In this document: piece by piece, positions 28,478 through 41,000 of the stretch
How the letters are laid out: each line of letters begins with the position of its first letter
How positions within the stretch are numbered: position 1 is the first letter of the stretch
Assembly: GCA_019828595.1 (NCBI GenBank)
Contig: JAHQRK010000033.1
Coordinates: forward strand, 1-64,000
Length of the DNA: 64,000 nt
Origin: Aphanomyces cochlioides
Taxonomy: Eukaryota > Oomycota > Saprolegniomycetes > Saprolegniales > Verrucalvaceae
Direction of reading: 5' to 3'
Translations under genes and position numbers: made by a program
Notes under the pieces: generated by a model
Databases searched by the model: none
Told to the model about the DNA's origin: nothing
The model's input: only the letters and a program-made list of their open reading frames with translations

Positions 28478-28549
28478 ATTGCCCCCACTTTTGTCAGAGG
28501 GTCCACTTCTGTCTAAATTTTCTAAATAGCCCCCACTTTTGTCAAAAGT

Positions 28550-29226
28550 CCGGCAGCGGGAGACTTGATCTCCAATTAACAGCCGTCAAATACGGTACCG
28601 TCGGTGCCACGAAGCAGCAATTGTCACAACAACTACCAACTGTGATCGGCGTGGAACACAAGCTCTCTGAAAAGATGGACAGTTGATGCACCAAGTGACT
28701 TTATCTCAAAGATGAAAGCATTCTGCGGGTTTTTACTGGACATGGCTAGTGCAATAAAAGTCGCACACGAGTGAAATCTCTCGATTCTCTACTCGTCACC
28801 CCAACTATACCCAGCTCAGGTTAGATTCCTCGAATCGAATTCCATCGTGCTGTTAGATTTTTACATGGAATATTCAAATCTGTTCTCATACCACCCAGAG
28901 TGTGTCTACGCCAGTTCATATGACAAAGTTCCACTATTACGATCTCGACCTGGCTCGCTTTCGCCAAGCTTTCAGAAGAATCGCAACGATATATTGTGGA
29001 GCAACTCGAATAGCTAACAGTGTATCCAGCAATTAAATGGAAGGTTGAGATGCTCTCAGCAACAATGACATTTAGAAAGATTGAGGAAAACGTCGAGATG
29101 AATCAAGGCTGTAATTTCCGAGGTTCTAGTTGCGAAAACATTACGATACACGGCATTTCATACGGTCGGCCAGACCATCTGTCGCACCTTGTTGTCACGG
29201 AAGCATTCATGCAAAGTCTTCCCCAC
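28550..29226. other. Intergenic 5' flank of arabinanase copy 3
   Basis: This equals 305-981 of unit 1, and the palindrome arm starts at 28623. No gene is seen. The Inr-like element follows at 29227-29239. Confidence 0.6.
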
Positions 29227-29252
29227 TTCTCAATTTCCCGTCCTCTACCACC

Positions 29253-30233
29253 ATGGTAAAACTTCTATCTGTTGCGGCAGCCGCGCTCGGTTTGCTTTCA
29301 AGCATCGTATCGCCGGTCGAAGCTTATCCTCAGCCGCGAGGTTGCTCTGGTGTCTGCGGCAACGCTCATGACCCCGCCATTATTCGTCGCGCCGACGGCA
29401 CCTACTTCCGATTCTCGACCAACGGAAAGATTGCCATCCACACTGCGCCATCCATCTCTGGTCCATGGACGTACAAGGGTGCTGCGATTCCCGCTGGCTC
29501 AAGCATCAACTTGCCTGGCCGCGATGGTCTATGGGCGCCAGACGTCACCAAAATCGGGGACACCTACTATCTGTACTACTCGGTGAGCACATTCGGCAAC
29601 AAGAACTCTGCAATTGGCGTGGCGACATCCAAGACGATGGATGTCGGTTCGTGGAAGGATCTTGGTTCTACTGGCATCACGAGTAGCAGCTCGACGCCTT
29701 ATAACGCCATCGATCCAAACCTTATTGTGGACGGCAACAACTACTACTTGACGTTTGGCAGTTTCTGGAAGGACATCTACCAATTTCAACTGACCAACCC
29801 TCCGACCAAGGTGACCGGTGGCGCTTACCAAGTTGCATACGATCCGTCGTTTGACTCGGTCGAAGGAGCCTTTGTGTTCAAGTACGGCAACTTCTTCTAC
29901 CTCTTCTTCTCTCAAGGTCAGTGCTGTGGACTTGATACCAAGCGCCCAGCGAAGGGCAAGGAATACAAGGTCAAAGTGTGCCGTTCCAGCAACCCCAAGG
30001 GAGGATTCGTCGACCAGAGCGGCAAATCGTGCACCAGCGGCGGTGGTACTATCGTCCTCGACTCCCACGACAACATCTACGCGCCTGGAGGCCAGGGTGT
30101 CTACCAAGACCCAATTGAAGGCCCAATCATCTACTATCACTACGTGGACACGAACCGTGGCTACGCCGATGCCAACAAGCTCTTTGGATGGAACCGCCTC
30201 AACTTTGCCTCGGGCTGGCCGGTCGCAAACTAA
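29253..30233 (+). CDS. Secreted endo-1,5-alpha-L-arabinanase, GH43 family (copy 3)
   Basis: This is the unit 2 left-arm copy, identical in protein to 1008-1988: signal peptide, GH43 propeller, all catalytic motifs and the same ATG context. The flanks are also those of copy 1, including the 12-bp palindrome in the 3' flank and the MITE-like repeat at 30336-30564. It is expected to make the same extracellular enzyme. Confidence 0.93.
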   Translation: MVKLLSVAAAALGLLSSIVSPVEAYPQPRGCSGVCGNAHDPAIIRRADGTYFRFSTNGKIAIHTAPSISGPWTYKGAAIPAGSSINLPGRDGLWAPDVTKIGDTYYLYYSVSTFGNKNSAIGVATSKTMDVGSWKDLGSTGITSSSSTPYNAIDPNLIVDGNNYYLTFGSFWKDIYQFQLTNPPTKVTGGAYQVAYDPSFDSVEGAFVFKYGNFFYLFFSQGQCCGLDTKRPAKGKEYKVKVCRSSNPKGGFVDQSGKSCTSGGGTIVLDSHDNIYAPGGQGVYQDPIEGPIIYYHYVDTNRGYADANKLFGWNRLNFASGWPVAN

Positions 30234-30335
30234 ATAGTTATGACTTCCTCCTTTGACATAATATTTGTGGAAAAAGCCAATTAAGATTCGTGATACAGTA
30301 TATTGTGTTTTTGATACTACGTAGTACTAGTACAA

Positions 30336-30564
30336 AATTGTGAGGAACGGTTTGAATCGACCGAGGTTTCCGAATCGAACGGGCTTCTCTGATTGGCTAG
30401 AATTAAAAATTAAAAATAGTCAGCCAATCAGAATCGATCAGACACCTGACTCACGCAAAACACACACTGACACACACCACTTCAGTACTCCCGAGTATTA
30501 TGAAATCGATTTGAAAATGAATTCGCATTTTGGTCAAAACCACAAATTTGGTTGAAAATGACAA
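30336..30564. mobile_element. Short MITE-like repeat, unit 2 left arm
   Basis: This is the copy of 2091-2319, with the same ends and internal inverted blocks. The following non-coding stretch (30565-31299) equals 2320-3056 except for the G run near 30762. Confidence 0.55.
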
Positions 30565-31367
30565 GAACACAACTGCATGTGTTCTTGGATATGATAAATG
30601 GATGGCTTATCTTCATGGAAGTTTGGGTAGAGCCTTATCCAAGGTGACACAGACTGACAGCTTTGAACTAACTAAAATTGCAAGGGTCGCTATTGGCTTT
30701 CGGAGGGAACAGCAGCAACAGGGGCATATATACCTTCACAAGTTTCAACGACAGAATATTGGAGGGGGGGGGGTATCGTGCTTTCTTTCCTCGAAGCTCA
30801 AACTGTCCGTGATGACTCGAGTTTATGAATTTATTTTGCTGATCGTTGGATTGAGACAAGATACAGATCGACGATATATTTCCAAACGCCGGAAAGTAAA
30901 GTTCAATTGGCAGCAGACAAACCAGCTCATTTATTAGTACGATGATATCCCTTGAGGGAACTCATCGGGGATAGATCCCTAATGTATTCACAGCTCTCAT
31001 ACCCATGGGGATAAAAAGATACATCTCCAGTGGGGATAGATCTGACGATTAAGAGGGGTTTTGACAGCATGGGCGACTCCTTGTGTTCGTCAAATTGTCC
31101 CAAATAATGGTTCTTTTCCTTTTCCCCCATGCGTCTCTTGATAAAGCTCTGATTTTTCCACGACCACTGCTAAAAACACTCTTATTTTAGAACCCCAGAC
31201 ATGTCGAGGAGGATATGAATTCTTGTTTACGTCCACATTTAAAGCTATCTACAACGCTGTCATCACAGTGTTTTCGCCTCTCTCCTCTCAACACCAATTG
31301 TAAGGTAGAACCGGAGCTAGCGCGACTTTACCCGTCCAATATTTAATATTTCACGTTTTGCATTCAG

Positions 31368-31563
31368 GAAGGAAAAACAGCGTTACATTTCGCTGCAGGA
31401 AAAGGGTATATTGAAATCACGCGTATCTTGCTGGACCATGGCATCAATGTGAACCTCATCAGTGAGGTACAACTAAAATACTTCGTTAATATTAATTGGC
31501 TGCAAAGGATTTTGGAACGGCCTTGCATCGTGCGTGCTCATTTGGACATTATGAAGTTGCTAT
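31368..31563 (+). pseudogene. Ankyrin-repeat kinase, 5' part (unit 2)
   Basis: This is the copy of 3125-3320: ankyrin exon 31368-31466, 41-nt intron and exon from 31508 up to the Gypsy insertion. It has the same truncation point and the same CTAT duplication (31560-31563). Confidence 0.75.
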
Positions 31564-32314
31564 TGTGGGATGGTCGGATCAGTGAAGTCCGAGCTTCTCG
31601 CCGCAAGAAAGGGGGGTGGAAAGTTAGAGGTCGCCTGGGGCTTTTAGGTGAGCCAGACGCGATCGAAGGAAATGGAGAGGCACGACTGTGGGTTGAAAGT
31701 CCGCAGTAGTTGACCGCTGCTGGGGAGAGGACGGTGGGGAGGACCGGAAGGGGGGTTGGTTGCTCGGTTGCCCACGAGCTACGCCTAGCGTTGACTGGCG
31801 TTGGTGAGGGCGATTGACGGTGCGGTTTTCGACAGACCCACGGAACTCCTGCAAACTTCTTGGCGCTTAAACTCTCTCGACGGGACACCACAAACTTAGA
31901 GGTTCATTCAACGCCAGCCAAAAAGAGCTCTGTCTAACTACCGCCTCTATTTCCTAAGCTACTCCTAACTTCGCACGCACGCGTGTTAATCCGCTCGCTC
32001 TCGCTCCTTGATTGGTCTTCAGGTCTTGCTCGCCATCTTCATTGGCCATAAACTTCAGTCGCACGCCCGTAGCCTGCTACCAACACTGACTGACTGCTTG
32101 GTCGGCTCCCTCTATTGGCAGTCGTTGCCCTGGCTCGCTGTGTTCTGCTTTTCCATTCATGCCGTCCGCTCCTTGGCCATAATTCGCACACGATCGAGCA
32201 CCGAAATCCACTCGCCATCCACTGTGATTGGCACTCGTCTGCCAGTAAGATCTCTTCTCCGTGTGTCGGACGTGCGTTGGTTCGGTTACGCGAGTGGCGG
32301 TTCGCTTTGCCACA
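31564..32314 (-). repeat. Gypsy LTR (3' LTR in element orientation), unit 2
   Basis: This is the 751-bp LTR matching 3321-4071 apart from G-run lengths. It keeps the GGTTCGG and GGTTCG variants that distinguish the 3' from the 5' LTR in unit 1. Confidence 0.9.
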
Positions 32315-32415
32315 AACCACCCCTGGCAGCTCGTGACGCCATGGGCACAAACGGCTGCCAACCGACGAGCGACACTCGCTGGGCTTCGCTCCCTTGATTC
32401 ACAAGCGCTTTTGAT

Positions 32416-33168
32416 ATGGAGGTCAGCTTCAACAGTCATCGCCCACACTCGTATCTGTCAAGCGACTCTTCGGATCTCGAGCCAATGCGATCGTTCACCG
32501 CCAATCGTAAGCCACAAGTCGTGCGCCGCAAGGACAAGATCATTCGAGACAAGATGAGTCAGTCGCTACCATCTCCACCACCGGCCGAGTCGTCGCTACA
32601 AGGGCCAGGCTCACCACAAGATGTTTCGTCGGTAGCACCGCTTCCCGGGATTTTCTTGGTGTCAGGCAAACTGGGGGACCATGCCGTCAACTCGCCGGAG
32701 CATTCTCCACTGCCACAGGACAACGAGTCCGATGATGAGGCTCCGTTTGATGCGAGCACTCCTGGGCCGTTCAGCAGCGACCCCATCGAGGAGCTCAAAA
32801 ACCAGGTCAACCACATCAATCACATTCTGGCACGGATTGACAAACAGGACGTGGCCATCATTGAGATGAATGAGCGAGTGGCTACACAAACCACCGCCGC
32901 GGAGCAGCTCAACAGCCGACTCACTCGACAAAAGGCATCCGTTGACAATGTAGCAAACAGTGTGGTCCAATATGGGGCGAGCTGTGGTCAAGCTCGCAGC
33001 CGACTTGGACAACCTTCGACTTGCGGTGCAATCGCAGGGGCGCTCGCCACGCCGTCGTCCAGACGTCGAATTGTGCGGCATGTTGACAAACATAGGCCAT
33101 CCTTGTCGCAACTCCTTGGCGCGCTGTCCATATCGTCGCTCTGGGATGCATCCGGCCCAGCCAACTGA
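32416..33168 (+). CDS. Antisense ORF A, unit 2
   Basis: Identical in translation to 4173-4925: a Ser/Pro/acidic start and a helical middle region. Unrecognised. Confidence 0.45.
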   Translation: MEVSFNSHRPHSYLSSDSSDLEPMRSFTANRKPQVVRRKDKIIRDKMSQSLPSPPPAESSLQGPGSPQDVSSVAPLPGIFLVSGKLGDHAVNSPEHSPLPQDNESDDEAPFDASTPGPFSSDPIEELKNQVNHINHILARIDKQDVAIIEMNERVATQTTAAEQLNSRLTRQKASVDNVANSVVQYGASCGQARSRLGQPSTCGAIAGALATPSSRRRIVRHVDKHRPSLSQLLGALSISSLWDASGPAN

Positions 33169-33836
33169 AGTCCATCATCCTCACAGACCGAATCTTCACC
33201 AGACGAGCCAACGGAATAGCCATCATAGTCAATTCTCTGAGCAACACGACATCTTCTTTCTTCCTAATTTTCCTTTTCACCATCGTTGTCGCTCATCTTC
33301 TTCTGGCCTTGGCTCTCAACAACCAAAACAACACTGATCGAATGCACCAAGTGATCGCAGCGGCCAACCAACAGCTGGGACAGGCGCTTCGAACCTTTCA
33401 CACTCACCTGGACGACCACAAAACCGAGGTGCAAGCGCGCATTCGGGAAGCTCACCACCAGCAAAACACATTCAGCCACACAATCGCCGAACACGCTCAA
33501 CTGTTCCGTCAGTTGCGGCAACAGATCGCGCTGAAGGACCGTCAAATCCGCCAACTGCAAGAGCGTCATACCGAGCTCGCCCAGGGTGTCATGCGACTGA
33601 ACGAGTTGCTGGCACAGCACTTGAAGCAATATCCCCTGGACCATCGCGATGCCAATCGTGACATGAGGGGGCACATGGGCGCACCATGCTTGGGGATTAC
33701 GCCAGGAGATTTGCCTAACACGCCACGTGCTCCCATTACAAGGACGAGTGCCCCTTCGGATACAGCTATCACATCGACGGCCATGGCCCTCGCATTGACT
33801 TCCCCGCGCTGCCCCTCGACTGATCGGCTCGCTTGA
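33096..33836 (+). CDS. Antisense ORF B, unit 2
   Basis: This is the copy of 4853-5617 with hydrophobic segment and coiled coil. An extra C near 33800 changes the last residues and shortens it to a stop at 33836. Whether unit 1 or unit 2 has the right C count is unknown. Confidence 0.4.
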   Translation, partial: AILVATPWRAVHIVALGCIRPSQLKSIILTDRIFTRRANGIAIIVNSLSNTTSSFFLIFLFTIVVAHLLLALALNNQNNTDRMHQVIAAANQQLGQALRTFHTHLDDHKTEVQARIREAHHQQNTFSHTIAEHAQLFRQLRQQIALKDRQIRQLQERHTELAQGVMRLNELLAQHLKQYPLDHRDANRDMRGHMGAPCLGITPGDLPNTPRAPITRTSAPSDTAITSTAMALALTSPRCPSTDRLA

Positions 33837-33957
33837 CACGTTTAGAATCTTCGTAGTATAATCCCATTGGCCGATAATGCAAGAGCGTTTGTTGATCGAT
33901 TTCATGAGTCAGTTTGTTCGCGGATTCTGTGCACCGTCCTCGCTAATCAACTGACCG

Positions 33958-34482
33958 ATGCCATCAAAGGGCTCAGACGGAGCCAAGCCATCGGGCTCAC
34001 AATCTAACCAGCTCGCACCTCAGCCAGCCGTCATGTCGACCTTTCAAGCCGCTTTGAGTATGGCCGCGTCAGAGCTCACCACCGAGCTTGGAAACCACGC
34101 TCTGCGCCTCCAAGGGGTCTTCCCTGGTGCCGCCTCTTTGTTAGCCGACCTCCCTTCGCTTGCGCACGCGGCTGTTGATAGGCTCGCCAACTCCCGGCAG
34201 CTGATCAGACGTGACGCTCGAGGGTGGATTCACGATTCGAAGACACGCCAAGAATTCATCTCCATCTCCCATTCTTTGCTGCTCAGGAGCAGCCACCAAC
34301 TTGCAGCAAGCGTCCTAGCCACGGCGCAAGCGACGCAGCAAATCAGCGTTCTTGAGGAGGAAGTGGGGACCCAAGCAGATCTCATTCAGCTACAGGAGAG
34401 CCGCATTGAGGCGCAGGGGCGGGCAAAGACGCGTTGGACAGGTACTAACATCCACTCGCCCTTGTTGAGGCAATTCGTGTAG
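33958..34482 (+). CDS. Antisense ORF C, unit 2
   Basis: This is the copy of 5714-6205. Small changes near 34420 (GGGCGGGCAAAGACG versus GGGCGGCAAATCGACG) carry the frame on to a TAG at 34480-34482, which is in frame with ORF D at 34492. Confidence 0.45.
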   Translation: MPSKGSDGAKPSGSQSNQLAPQPAVMSTFQAALSMAASELTTELGNHALRLQGVFPGAASLLADLPSLAHAAVDRLANSRQLIRRDARGWIHDSKTRQEFISISHSLLLRSSHQLAASVLATAQATQQISVLEEEVGTQADLIQLQESRIEAQGRAKTRWTGTNIHSPLLRQFV

Positions 34483-34491
34483 CTGAAGGCC

Positions 34492-35178
34492 TTGTCGGAG
34501 GCGAAGGGGACAGAGACCTCATCAAGCATCGTTGTCGCGCCTGCCAGTGGCCAGGATCTTTCCAGCGCGGGTGTTGACCTCGGTCCACCCATAGAAACGC
34601 CACCAAGTTCACCTGTCGCGCGCATGCGCGAAGCCATTCGGGAGTCTGTGACGATCGATTCTGACGGAGCAGCCACACCGTCGGCTGACCAAGACGATGA
34701 TCTCTTTGCGGTCCCCGCCTCACCCGTGGTGGACAACTCCGATGACTCCGACTATGAGATAGTGGAGAACCCGGGAGCCGCGACAAAGTCGTACTGGGTG
34801 TACGAGGACGAAACATCAGCAGAAGCTCAGCGCTACCGCCAAGCCATGAACGAGAAGCTATGTGACCACCGCTACCCTGGGAAGGAAGACCAGCACTGCG
34901 CTCTACCGCTGGCGGATTGCATGGAACGTAGACTTGGCCACCACGGGGAGCAGTATCGCTGGATCACAACGAAGCATATGGCTCGCTGCAAGGCCCCAAT
35001 CAAGCAATGTTCCCAACATCGTCAGTGGGCGCCGCAACCACCTCCGGGCAAATTGTATCGTCGCGAGTTTTCCACTCGCCCCAAAGGGATCGTAGCTTGG
35101 CGGTTCTATCTCTGCGAATACCAATCTTACAAGCAGGAGTTCGTGGGCCCAAACAAAAAGAAGCCACGCATCATCTAG
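34492..35178 (+). CDS. Antisense ORF D, unit 2
   Basis: Identical to 6249-6935: acidic N-terminal half and Cys/His-rich basic C-terminal half. It begins at TTG only nine bases after the stop of ORF C in the same frame. The spacer to pol (35179-35585) holds no gene. Confidence 0.5.
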   Translation: MSEAKGTETSSSIVVAPASGQDLSSAGVDLGPPIETPPSSPVARMREAIRESVTIDSDGAATPSADQDDDLFAVPASPVVDNSDDSDYEIVENPGAATKSYWVYEDETSAEAQRYRQAMNEKLCDHRYPGKEDQHCALPLADCMERRLGHHGEQYRWITTKHMARCKAPIKQCSQHRQWAPQPPPGKLYRREFSTRPKGIVAWRFYLCEYQSYKQEFVGPNKKKPRII

Positions 35179-35585
35179 CCTGAACCAACAACCTAGTTTG
35201 GAGCCATCGAACTGGAAGTGGAGCTTTTCGTTGTAGCATAGCGTAATGATTAATGCTCCACCATCTTGTTCGTCCAATTTTCTTCATAAATCACATGTAA
35301 TTAAATGCATAATACGCACGTTCCCATCACAAAATCAATCAATTTCCATTCCATCACCAACAATCGGGCCATTCGATCCACCTGCACATCACAAAGCCAA
35401 CCATGTCAAAGTAATCTCAACCAAATAAAGCGTCACAAAACCTGGATAAATGTCAATGTCGGGGGCCTCCGAACCGGAATCTCGGGATATCGCGATCCAT
35501 TTCAAGTACCGTTGGGCTGGGATTTACGCTTGATCGTCGTCCTTCGTCTCCTCCTCTTCGATCGGGTGGAGCTCTTCCTGGACCA

Positions 35586-37987
35586 TCATCGCAAGCCGAT
35601 CAAACCCGAGGCGCACTCGCTCAAATTCGTAATTAGCTCAGACGGCGGGATGTTGACGAGCGCTTCCCATATCCACGGTCCACCCCGGTAAAATTGAACT
35701 TCGTACTCCTTCGTGCCTTCCGTGTATCGCACGTTTCGCACAGCCACAACTTGCGGGCACGAGCCCAGTACATCGTCGCGGTCGGGTCGTCCGCCAAGAA
35801 ACGAGTCGTCGGGTAAAGCTAGTTCTTCGTCAAAGTCAATTTCCGGCATGCATTGCAACAATTCCACTGGCCGCTCTAAGTAAACCCGTCGCGGCTTCAG
35901 CCGAGAGTCGTGCACAACCGCGTGGAACCGATAGACCTTCCCCGTGTGACGCACACGAGACTCCAATTCGCTTGAGTAATCATTGGGACGCGACAACACG
36001 CGGAAAGGGCCGTGCCAGCGGTGAGCTGACTTGACTTCACGCCGGGCTTGACCTGGTCGATGTACAGCCACACTGCATCACCCACTTTGATGCGCTCGTC
36101 AACATTTTCAGGCAATTGCTCGTTGTGGCGACGCGCACGGTTAGCGATGGCTGCAGCCACTAAGTCTCGGTTCAGAGCATGGCAATACACTTGTTGCTGG
36201 TGGACTTGCAATCGCCAGCGATAGGCTTCCGGCTCAGCATCCCCGCGGACTGTCGGCAGGCTCGCAGTGATCGTGGTGTGCGGGTCCCATCCGTGCATGA
36301 GAAAGAACGGAGTCTCCTTGCGCACGACCGACACGGACGTGTTCATCGCGAACACCAGTCTCTCAGCCCAGTCGTCCCAGTCTCTTTGCTTCGGATCCTG
36401 AACAAAGTGCTTCACGGCACGGATCATCACTTGGATCGATTGCTCGGCAAGGCCATTCGCCTGCGGACGGTATGCAAAGGTCGGCATCTGCCGCTGCCCC
36501 AACATCTCGCAGAAATACTTGAACACGTTCGACATGAAGGAGGGGTCGCGATCATGGCGCAGTTCGCGGCAGGCTCCAAAGCGGCGGAAAACGACCTCCT
36601 CGAAGGCGAGAGCGACTGTTTGAGCCGTCCGGTTCGGTGTCGCCTTGGTCATGATGAAGCCCGTGAACACGTCGGCGAAGACAATCAGCTGGGTGTTCCC
36701 TCTGAACGACGACGGCATGTCGGTCGCAGCGTCCATGCACACCACATCCAATGGGCCTTCCGGGATGAGGTTCCCTGGGCTCAAGGCTCGAAAATTCGGC
36801 CGTGGCCCAGCCGTGTTGCAAACGGCACAGTCGGCGACATAGTCCTTCGTATCGGCGTACATTAGTCTCCAATAGAAGTGGGCTCTTGCGCGCTCATACG
36901 TCCGTTGGAACTTTGCGTGTCCGCCCTGAGCGTCGTCATGACAATGAGCCAGCACCACCTGGACTCGTGGGATCACCAGCTTCCATCGCATGCGCTCTTC
37001 GGGCGATCTCTTCGACGACCACTCGACGCGGTATAGAGCCCCTCGCTCGCCGACTTCGAACTGACCGGCTAACTTGGGCAATAGGCGACACTCCGTCTCA
37101 GTCAGGTGGCTGACCTCGCCCCGCAAATAGCACTTAATATTCGCCAACTCTCTTTCTCGGTCTTGTGCCTTGCTCACTCGGTCCAGTCTCAGTGCGGCCA
37201 TTTTCTCCGTCGACCTTGCTTGGAACGCCATAATCATCGGGATTGCAGTGACAGCGGTAGGATGCAGAAGCTCCGGCAGCAGATTGCGTCGCTGTAGCTC
37301 TTCCAGGACCGACTCATCCAGCACTTGCCCTCCAGCACGGTCTTGCAGCGCGAGTCCAGCCAGCAGATCAGCGGCGCCGTTCCATTCCCGCTTCACATGG
37401 TGAAATTCCACCCCAGTCGCTTGGTCCTTCAGCACACGGACCCGATCAAGGCAGCTCTGTAGATGGGACTGTTTGCTCTGCATCCACCCCAGTACTTGGT
37501 GGATAACCAAGCGCGAGTCACCGAAAATCACTGGATTTGCCAGGCTTAGACTCAAGGTACGTTCCAAGGCCGCAATCAGTCCACTGTACTCTGCAAGGTT
37601 AACCGTCGCATCGGCGAGGACACCATTCTCTGCCCACAGCACGCTCCAACCAGGCAGCTGCCAGATCACAAAGCCGAAGATGCCAAGTTTCTCCTTCACT
37701 TTGATAGCGCCGTCAAAGGCGACCACCACAGCCCGTTCGTCGGGGTCGAACTGGGGCAGAGCGGCTTGCCTCTGAGAGACCTGCACGTCCTTGGCTTTGT
37801 TGGGCTTGTACACGTTCATATCAGCCAAGGTTGACGCGTCTGGGGGTGCAGGATATCCATCAAGCGAATCGGCAGGGCCCATCGTTCGTCCAACTCGACC
37901 ACTTGTTCCACGCGAATCGTCCACGGCGACAAGATTGCAGCCCACGGCAGATGGTCGGCTTTGCCATGCTTGTCGGCTAGGATTCAT
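35586..37987 (-). pseudogene. Gypsy pol: RNase H, integrase, chromodomain-like tail, unit 2
   Basis: This is the copy of 7343-9690 with the same DEDD and HHCC/DDE residues and the same frameshift near 36030. One G fewer near 37846 lets the frame run on to 37987 in a different N-terminal phase. Confidence 0.85.
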
Positions 37988-39669
37988 TTCAAGAGGCCAT
38001 GGCGACTGTACACCACCAACTGCATGTTGCGCAACTCATAGTAGCAAACCTTGACGGCACGCAGCAGAGCAAGAGCCTCCTTAGCCTATTCCTCGTAACG
38101 CGGCTCGCCGCCCTTCAGAGTCCGGCCACAGAACCTCACAGGAAGCAATACTCCATCATAATCCTGACAGACTGTCGCCGAAATCGCCTAAGTTGTCGTG
38201 TATAACAGGATGTGGAACTCTCGGCCAGGATCGGCATGACGCAGGAGCGGTGTCGACGAGTAGGCGGCCTTCAGGTCAGCGAACGCACGAACGGCAGCGG
38301 GCGACACCAAGCCAAGGCGTAGTTCTTCGTCCGAGATCTCGTACAGACAGCTCGCCAAAATCGATTGATTCTCGATAAATCGGCTATAAAAATTCAGCGA
38401 GCCCAGGAACGATTGCATGTCACGGAGGCACTTCGGGAATGGCGCAGCTAGGACAGTATCGAGACTCCGTGGCCTTGCCTCCAATCCTCTGCGGGACACA
38501 ACATGGCCAAGGAAATCGGTTGCGAATTTGCCAAACTTGCTCTTCAGAGCCGAGATGCTCACGTCGAAATAGGTCAAGCGTGCGAGGATACGATCGGTCA
38601 GCTCTACGATGCCATCCCACGAATCAGCGCCGTCGCTTATGTCGTCGGCGAACGATGTGCGGTTGGCCAGCGGTGGAAGCTGCGATAAGTCGCATTTAAA
38701 TCCCAAGGCGAACATATCCACCGGCTCGCCATCAGCATCATCATCGGCCACCCCTGGTGGCATGTCTACAATGCCAAACAACGCGTTCGTAATCATCCGC
38801 TGGTATATCATCGGCGCATTCTTGAGTCCTTGCGCCATTCGCGTCCATTCGAAGTGGCCCAACGCGCAGATGAAGGCACTGACCTTGCGCGCCCGCTTGG
38901 TTGCACGTACGACCCAAAACCCGGATGCGTTGTCGAGTGACAAGAACCACTGCATCGCGTGGAAGTTGGCTAGCATTCCGTCCAGCGTCGGCATCGGTGA
39001 CCGCATGAGTTCTTGAAGCTCGTTGATACCCCGATAGTCGATGCAAAGACGGATATCTTTGCCGCCTTTCTTGAGAACCAGCACGATCGGGGAGGCCCAA
39101 GGCGAATTCGAAAAGGTGATCAGCCCAAAGTCCAACAATCCTCGCAAGAGGTCAAACAATTTCTTCAGCAGCTCCGGGCGGATGCGCCTTGCTCGTTCAG
39201 CCAGCGGCTTTGCCTCACCGACGTCGATGTCGCAGACGGCTCCTTTGGCAGGCGGCGGCAGGCCGTTGCCCGACTTGATGAAGAACTTTCGGTACTTGCG
39301 GAGGACGACTCTCATTTTCTCTTTTTCTTCGTCGCTCAATTCATCCTCGCCGACATCCAGTTGATCGGGATCGAACTGCTCTACCTCGTGCGGCACTTCA
39401 GGGATTATGGCTAGCTGCTGCTCCAATTCTTCAGTTGACAAATCGATTCCCTCGCGCAGCATTACTTCTTTAACCATCTGCCGCTGATCCAGGTTGTCAG
39501 GCATCGTGTCCATCAGGAAGATTGATGGTGGAGGCAGCGTGTCCCGAAAGTGGCAGGCATGGTAGCAGAAGACAGCATGCATCCTTGGCTCGGCGGCTTC
39601 CACCGGATCCAGCGGCGCTTCATGGTCGTCCACCGATTGCGTAATAGGGGGCATCCACGCCGTAGTCAC
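37988..39669 (-). pseudogene. Gypsy pol: reverse transcriptase, unit 2
   Basis: This is the copy of the unit 1 reverse transcriptase with the same residues (LSLDNASGFW, FADDISDG) and the same TAG after the thumb (38185-38187), so the nonsense codons predate the unit duplication. Confidence 0.85.
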
Positions 39670-40852
39670 CGTCGCTTTCGCAGGTTGTACGCAGTTTCCC
39701 GTCAGCAGTGAGCAAGTGTCTGGGTGATGGGGGTCGAGGTTCCTTCCAGCTGTTGTCGTCAGCTAACTCAGCCGCAGCTTCTTCCAGTCTCGCTTGGTGG
39801 TCATCGGGGTAACTCCCTTCCCACGCTTCCGCTTTCCACGCTTGGTATCTCAAACTGCTCGTACGCACCATCGGCAGGCTAAGCGGTCGCTCGCCTTATA
39901 CTGAGATTTCCCCGACAACAGTGTTGGCAGACAGAAACACGTTGCGTTCGCTGACGTTTGTGACCTTGTAGGCTGCAGGTTTGTCGTCGGCGTCTAATGC
40001 AGTGGTAATCCAGCGCACGTCGCGATGAACCCAGTATTCCAGTGTCTCTGGCATCCCTTCACGCAGCTTGGGTAAAGGCACAACGATTGATCCACCGGGT
40101 GGGATGCTCGCATCGCGGTTCAGGCGCACGTAATTCATATAGCCACGACTGTAGCGGACCGGCGGGTCGTGCAGTTCGACGTACTCGCCTTCAGGTAAGT
40201 TCAGTTCGCGACGACTCGCATCCACCATGACGCCAGCGCGGAACAGGAAGTCCATCCCAAGGATGGCGTCGAAGCCAGTGTCCCCAAAGTCGCAGACAGC
40301 TATTGGGAAAACGCAAACTAGTCCGCGACCAATGGTCAACTTGATGTCTACGATGCCTTGAGTGTTCACAACGGCGGCTCCTCCAAGGCCAGCTATATCA
40401 GTCGTCTTCGTTGTGTCCACTTTCAGGCCGAGCTTCTTGACGACCATGGGATGGATGATGCTCATGTTGGTGCCAGTATCTGCCAGGACCACCACTGCTT
40501 GGTCCATGATTTGCGCATTTAGGAATGCTTGGCGGGTCATGTCGTTCTCGATGAACGTTGTATCTTGCCAGTGACCAAAGTGCTCGCCTTCCTTGAGCCC
40601 GTACTCGTCTGACAGCGCCACGCAGTCGGCAGCCGAGTAGAAAACAAAAGGTCTGTCGGGAAGGTTGGATGTATTCTTGGTTACTGGGGGAACTTTCAGG
40701 AAGCCAACATGGTTGGCGGCATTGGCGTCGCGTCGACTTTTGATTCTGTCTTCATTCTTGATTGCTTTTTCAACGCTTGCCGTAACCGCTCGCTCTTGTT
40801 GCTTCCGCTTCCATCCACGAACCACCTCAAAAAGCTCTTCGAACTCCGTCAG
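39620..40852 (-). pseudogene. Gypsy pol: protease and linker, unit 2
   Basis: This is the copy of 11378-12610 with the DTG active site and the TAA between protease and linker at 39896-39898. It ends at the Harbinger target site TAA (40853-40855). Confidence 0.8.
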
Positions 40853-41000
40853 TAAGGCCGTGTTCGGTGAAAATATAGATTCTGACTCCAGAAAACTGAT
40901 TCTCTGAAACTTGATTCTGGAGTCGGGATTCTATCTAATTGGTTAACAATGAGTGGTCCGAACACAAATTTCACAGAGGTATTCTCGCTTTTGGCCCAAA

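Larger units (their letters stand above)
27476..28549 (-). mobile_element. Zinc-finger TIR element with compound terminal repeats
   Basis: This 1074-bp element is bounded by imperfect inverted repeats of about 70 bp. Each end carries ACTTTTGACAAAAGTGGGGG, then AAAATTTAGACAG, then a second TGACAAAAGTGGGGGC. It holds a minus-strand frame with a zinc-finger-like start (27986-28477) and a nested 242-bp MITE (27617-27858). It lies in the linker between palindromes. The superfamily is not recognised. Confidence 0.65.
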
